NCBI GenBank assembly: GCA_963818985.1 | Contig: CAWFUJ010000005.1 | Span: 8,636 to 72,635 of the forward strand | Length of the DNA: 64,000 nucleotides | From: JAFEDN01 sp963818985 | Lineage (GTDB): Bacteria > Pseudomonadota > Gammaproteobacteria > Coxiellales > Coxiellaceae | Reading direction: 5' to 3' | In this document: in pieces, positions 63,233 to 64,000 of the stretch | Position numbering within the stretch: position 1 is the stretch's first letter | How the letters are laid out: every line of letters starts with the position of its first letter | Made by a program: the position numbers and the translations under genes | Notes under the pieces: model-generated | What the model was told of the DNA's origin: nothing | Database searches by the model: none | The model's input: only the letters and a program-made list of their open reading frames with translations

Positions 63233-64000
63233 TTAAATATCCGCCAAAATGGGCTGAATGTAACCTTTCAGCTCTAAAGGTAACAATTTCGATGAACTTG
63301 ATCAACCGAGCAACCGCTACGATGGACTAGCTGATCAACGGTTGTTACTTCAAATCCATACACTGTAACAGTTGGTGGCTGTTTGAATCAAGTTCAAGGG
63401 GGTGACGAATATTATCAATAGGACGAGGTTGGATCTTCCGGTGCTTTAATTCTATTAAAATATCCTCAACTTGAGTAACTAATTTAGCGCCTTCTTGAAT
63501 CAAGACATGGCAACCTTGTGCTAAAGGATTACGGATGGAACTAGGAATGGCAAACACTTCCCGACCCTGCTCAACTGCCATTTTCGCGGTGATTAACGAC
63601 CCGCTGCGCAGCGTGGCCTCTACGATGCAAGTGCCCAAACTTAATCCGCTAATCAAACGATTACGCCTAGGGAAATGGGAGGCTATTGGCGCAGTTTGCG
63701 GCGAAAATTCAGAAATTAAGGCACCCCTTTGCGCAATTTCACTCGCCAGCCGTTGATGGTGAACTGGATAAATACGCTGTAAGCCACTGCCTAATACGGC
63801 AATAGTGATTCCAGCGGCTCCCAAAGCGCCTCGATGCGCGGCTGCATCTATTCCTCTGGCTAACCCGCTGGTAATAGCTATTTCCGTTCCAACGAGGGCA
63901 GCGGCAAATTCTCTTGCAGTATCTATGCCTTGCGGCGTGGGATTACGGCTACCAACAATGGCCAATTGTGGATAACTTAAGACTTTAACTTGACCTCGGA
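63233..64000 (-). CDS. dprA: DNA processing protein DprA (partial; C-terminus frameshifted)
   Basis: DprA loads RecA on incoming single-stranded DNA during transformation. The frame is open from the window edge: QVKVLSYPQLAIVGSRNPTPQG, ITSGLARGIDAAAHRGAL, TIAVLGSGLQRIYP, GALISEFSP, FPRRNRLISGLS and MAVEQGREVFAIPSS make up the Rossmann core. The main frame stops at 63345 (LLQCMDLK). The usual C-terminal winged helix continues one frame over as GFEVTTVDQLVHRSG, then another shift leads to LPLELKGYIQPILADI ending at 63233. The core is intact; the tail is broken as written. Confidence 0.9.

Overview
The window looks like chromosome from an AT-rich gammaproteobacterium of the order Legionellales, near Coxiellaceae (Coxiella, Rickettsiella, Diplorickettsia). 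This rests on recalled family resemblance, not on a search. Evidence: a Com1-like DsbA protein next to rpoH and glyQS, a GacA/LetA-type regulator, csrA, an HPF protein with a cold-shock-like tail, and several orphan proteins with poly-serine or coiled features like those of intracellular bacteria. No tRNA, rRNA, CRISPR array or prophage was recognised.

Layout. 0-2.7 kb: the end of an unknown gene and a large poly-Ser/Thr-Pro protein. 2.9-12.3 kb: oligopeptidase A, an active/inactive M16 peptidase pair, rsmD, an exported acetolactate decarboxylase and PBP1A. 12.5-15.8 kb: a compact pilM-N-O-Q operon without pilP, ending in a TraF-type signal peptidase. 15.9-25.3 kb: an accessory region with a vapBC pair whose antitoxin is frameshifted, orphan proteins, a DUF4143 ATPase, an IS4-family element, an efflux outer-membrane lipoprotein and a broken Abi_2 gene. 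25.5-31.1 kb: frameshifted waaA, parE, an orphan and an EamA transporter. 31.3-41.4 kb: an orphan IS630-type HTH protein, lptD, a gacA-like gene, surA, pdxA, rsmA, usp, sppA, pdxH and punA. 41.5-56.3 kb: hpf, csrA, rpiA, ftsY, ftsEX, htpX/lemA, ilvE, rpoH, dsbA and glyQS. 56.2-64 kb: an exported DUF218-like protein, a second ATPase, a frameshifted toxin with intact antitoxin, then purE, topA, smg and dprA, all interrupted.

The most unusual feature is a family of about 140-bp intergenic elements (seven loci, one of them a double copy). Each begins with about 24 bp shared with the inverted-repeat ends of the resident IS4-family element. Each carries a GC-rich hairpin and a small middle hairpin, and ends in a second hairpin whose outer arm differs from copy to copy yet stays self-complementary. 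Several copies touch gene boundaries: they supply the stop codon of htpX, abut the stop of the efflux gene and reach the start codon of pdxA. Other palindrome families (CCCTCTCCC/GGGAGAGGG, GTCATCCCG/CGGGATGAC and CCGGCCTTCGCCGG types) fill many remaining gene ends.

Frameshifts are common. In waaA, purE and the topA tail a one-base change restores the family sequence, so sequencing error competes with real decay. The dense cluster at 60.0-63.4 kb affects normally essential topA and needs raw-read checking before any biological reading.
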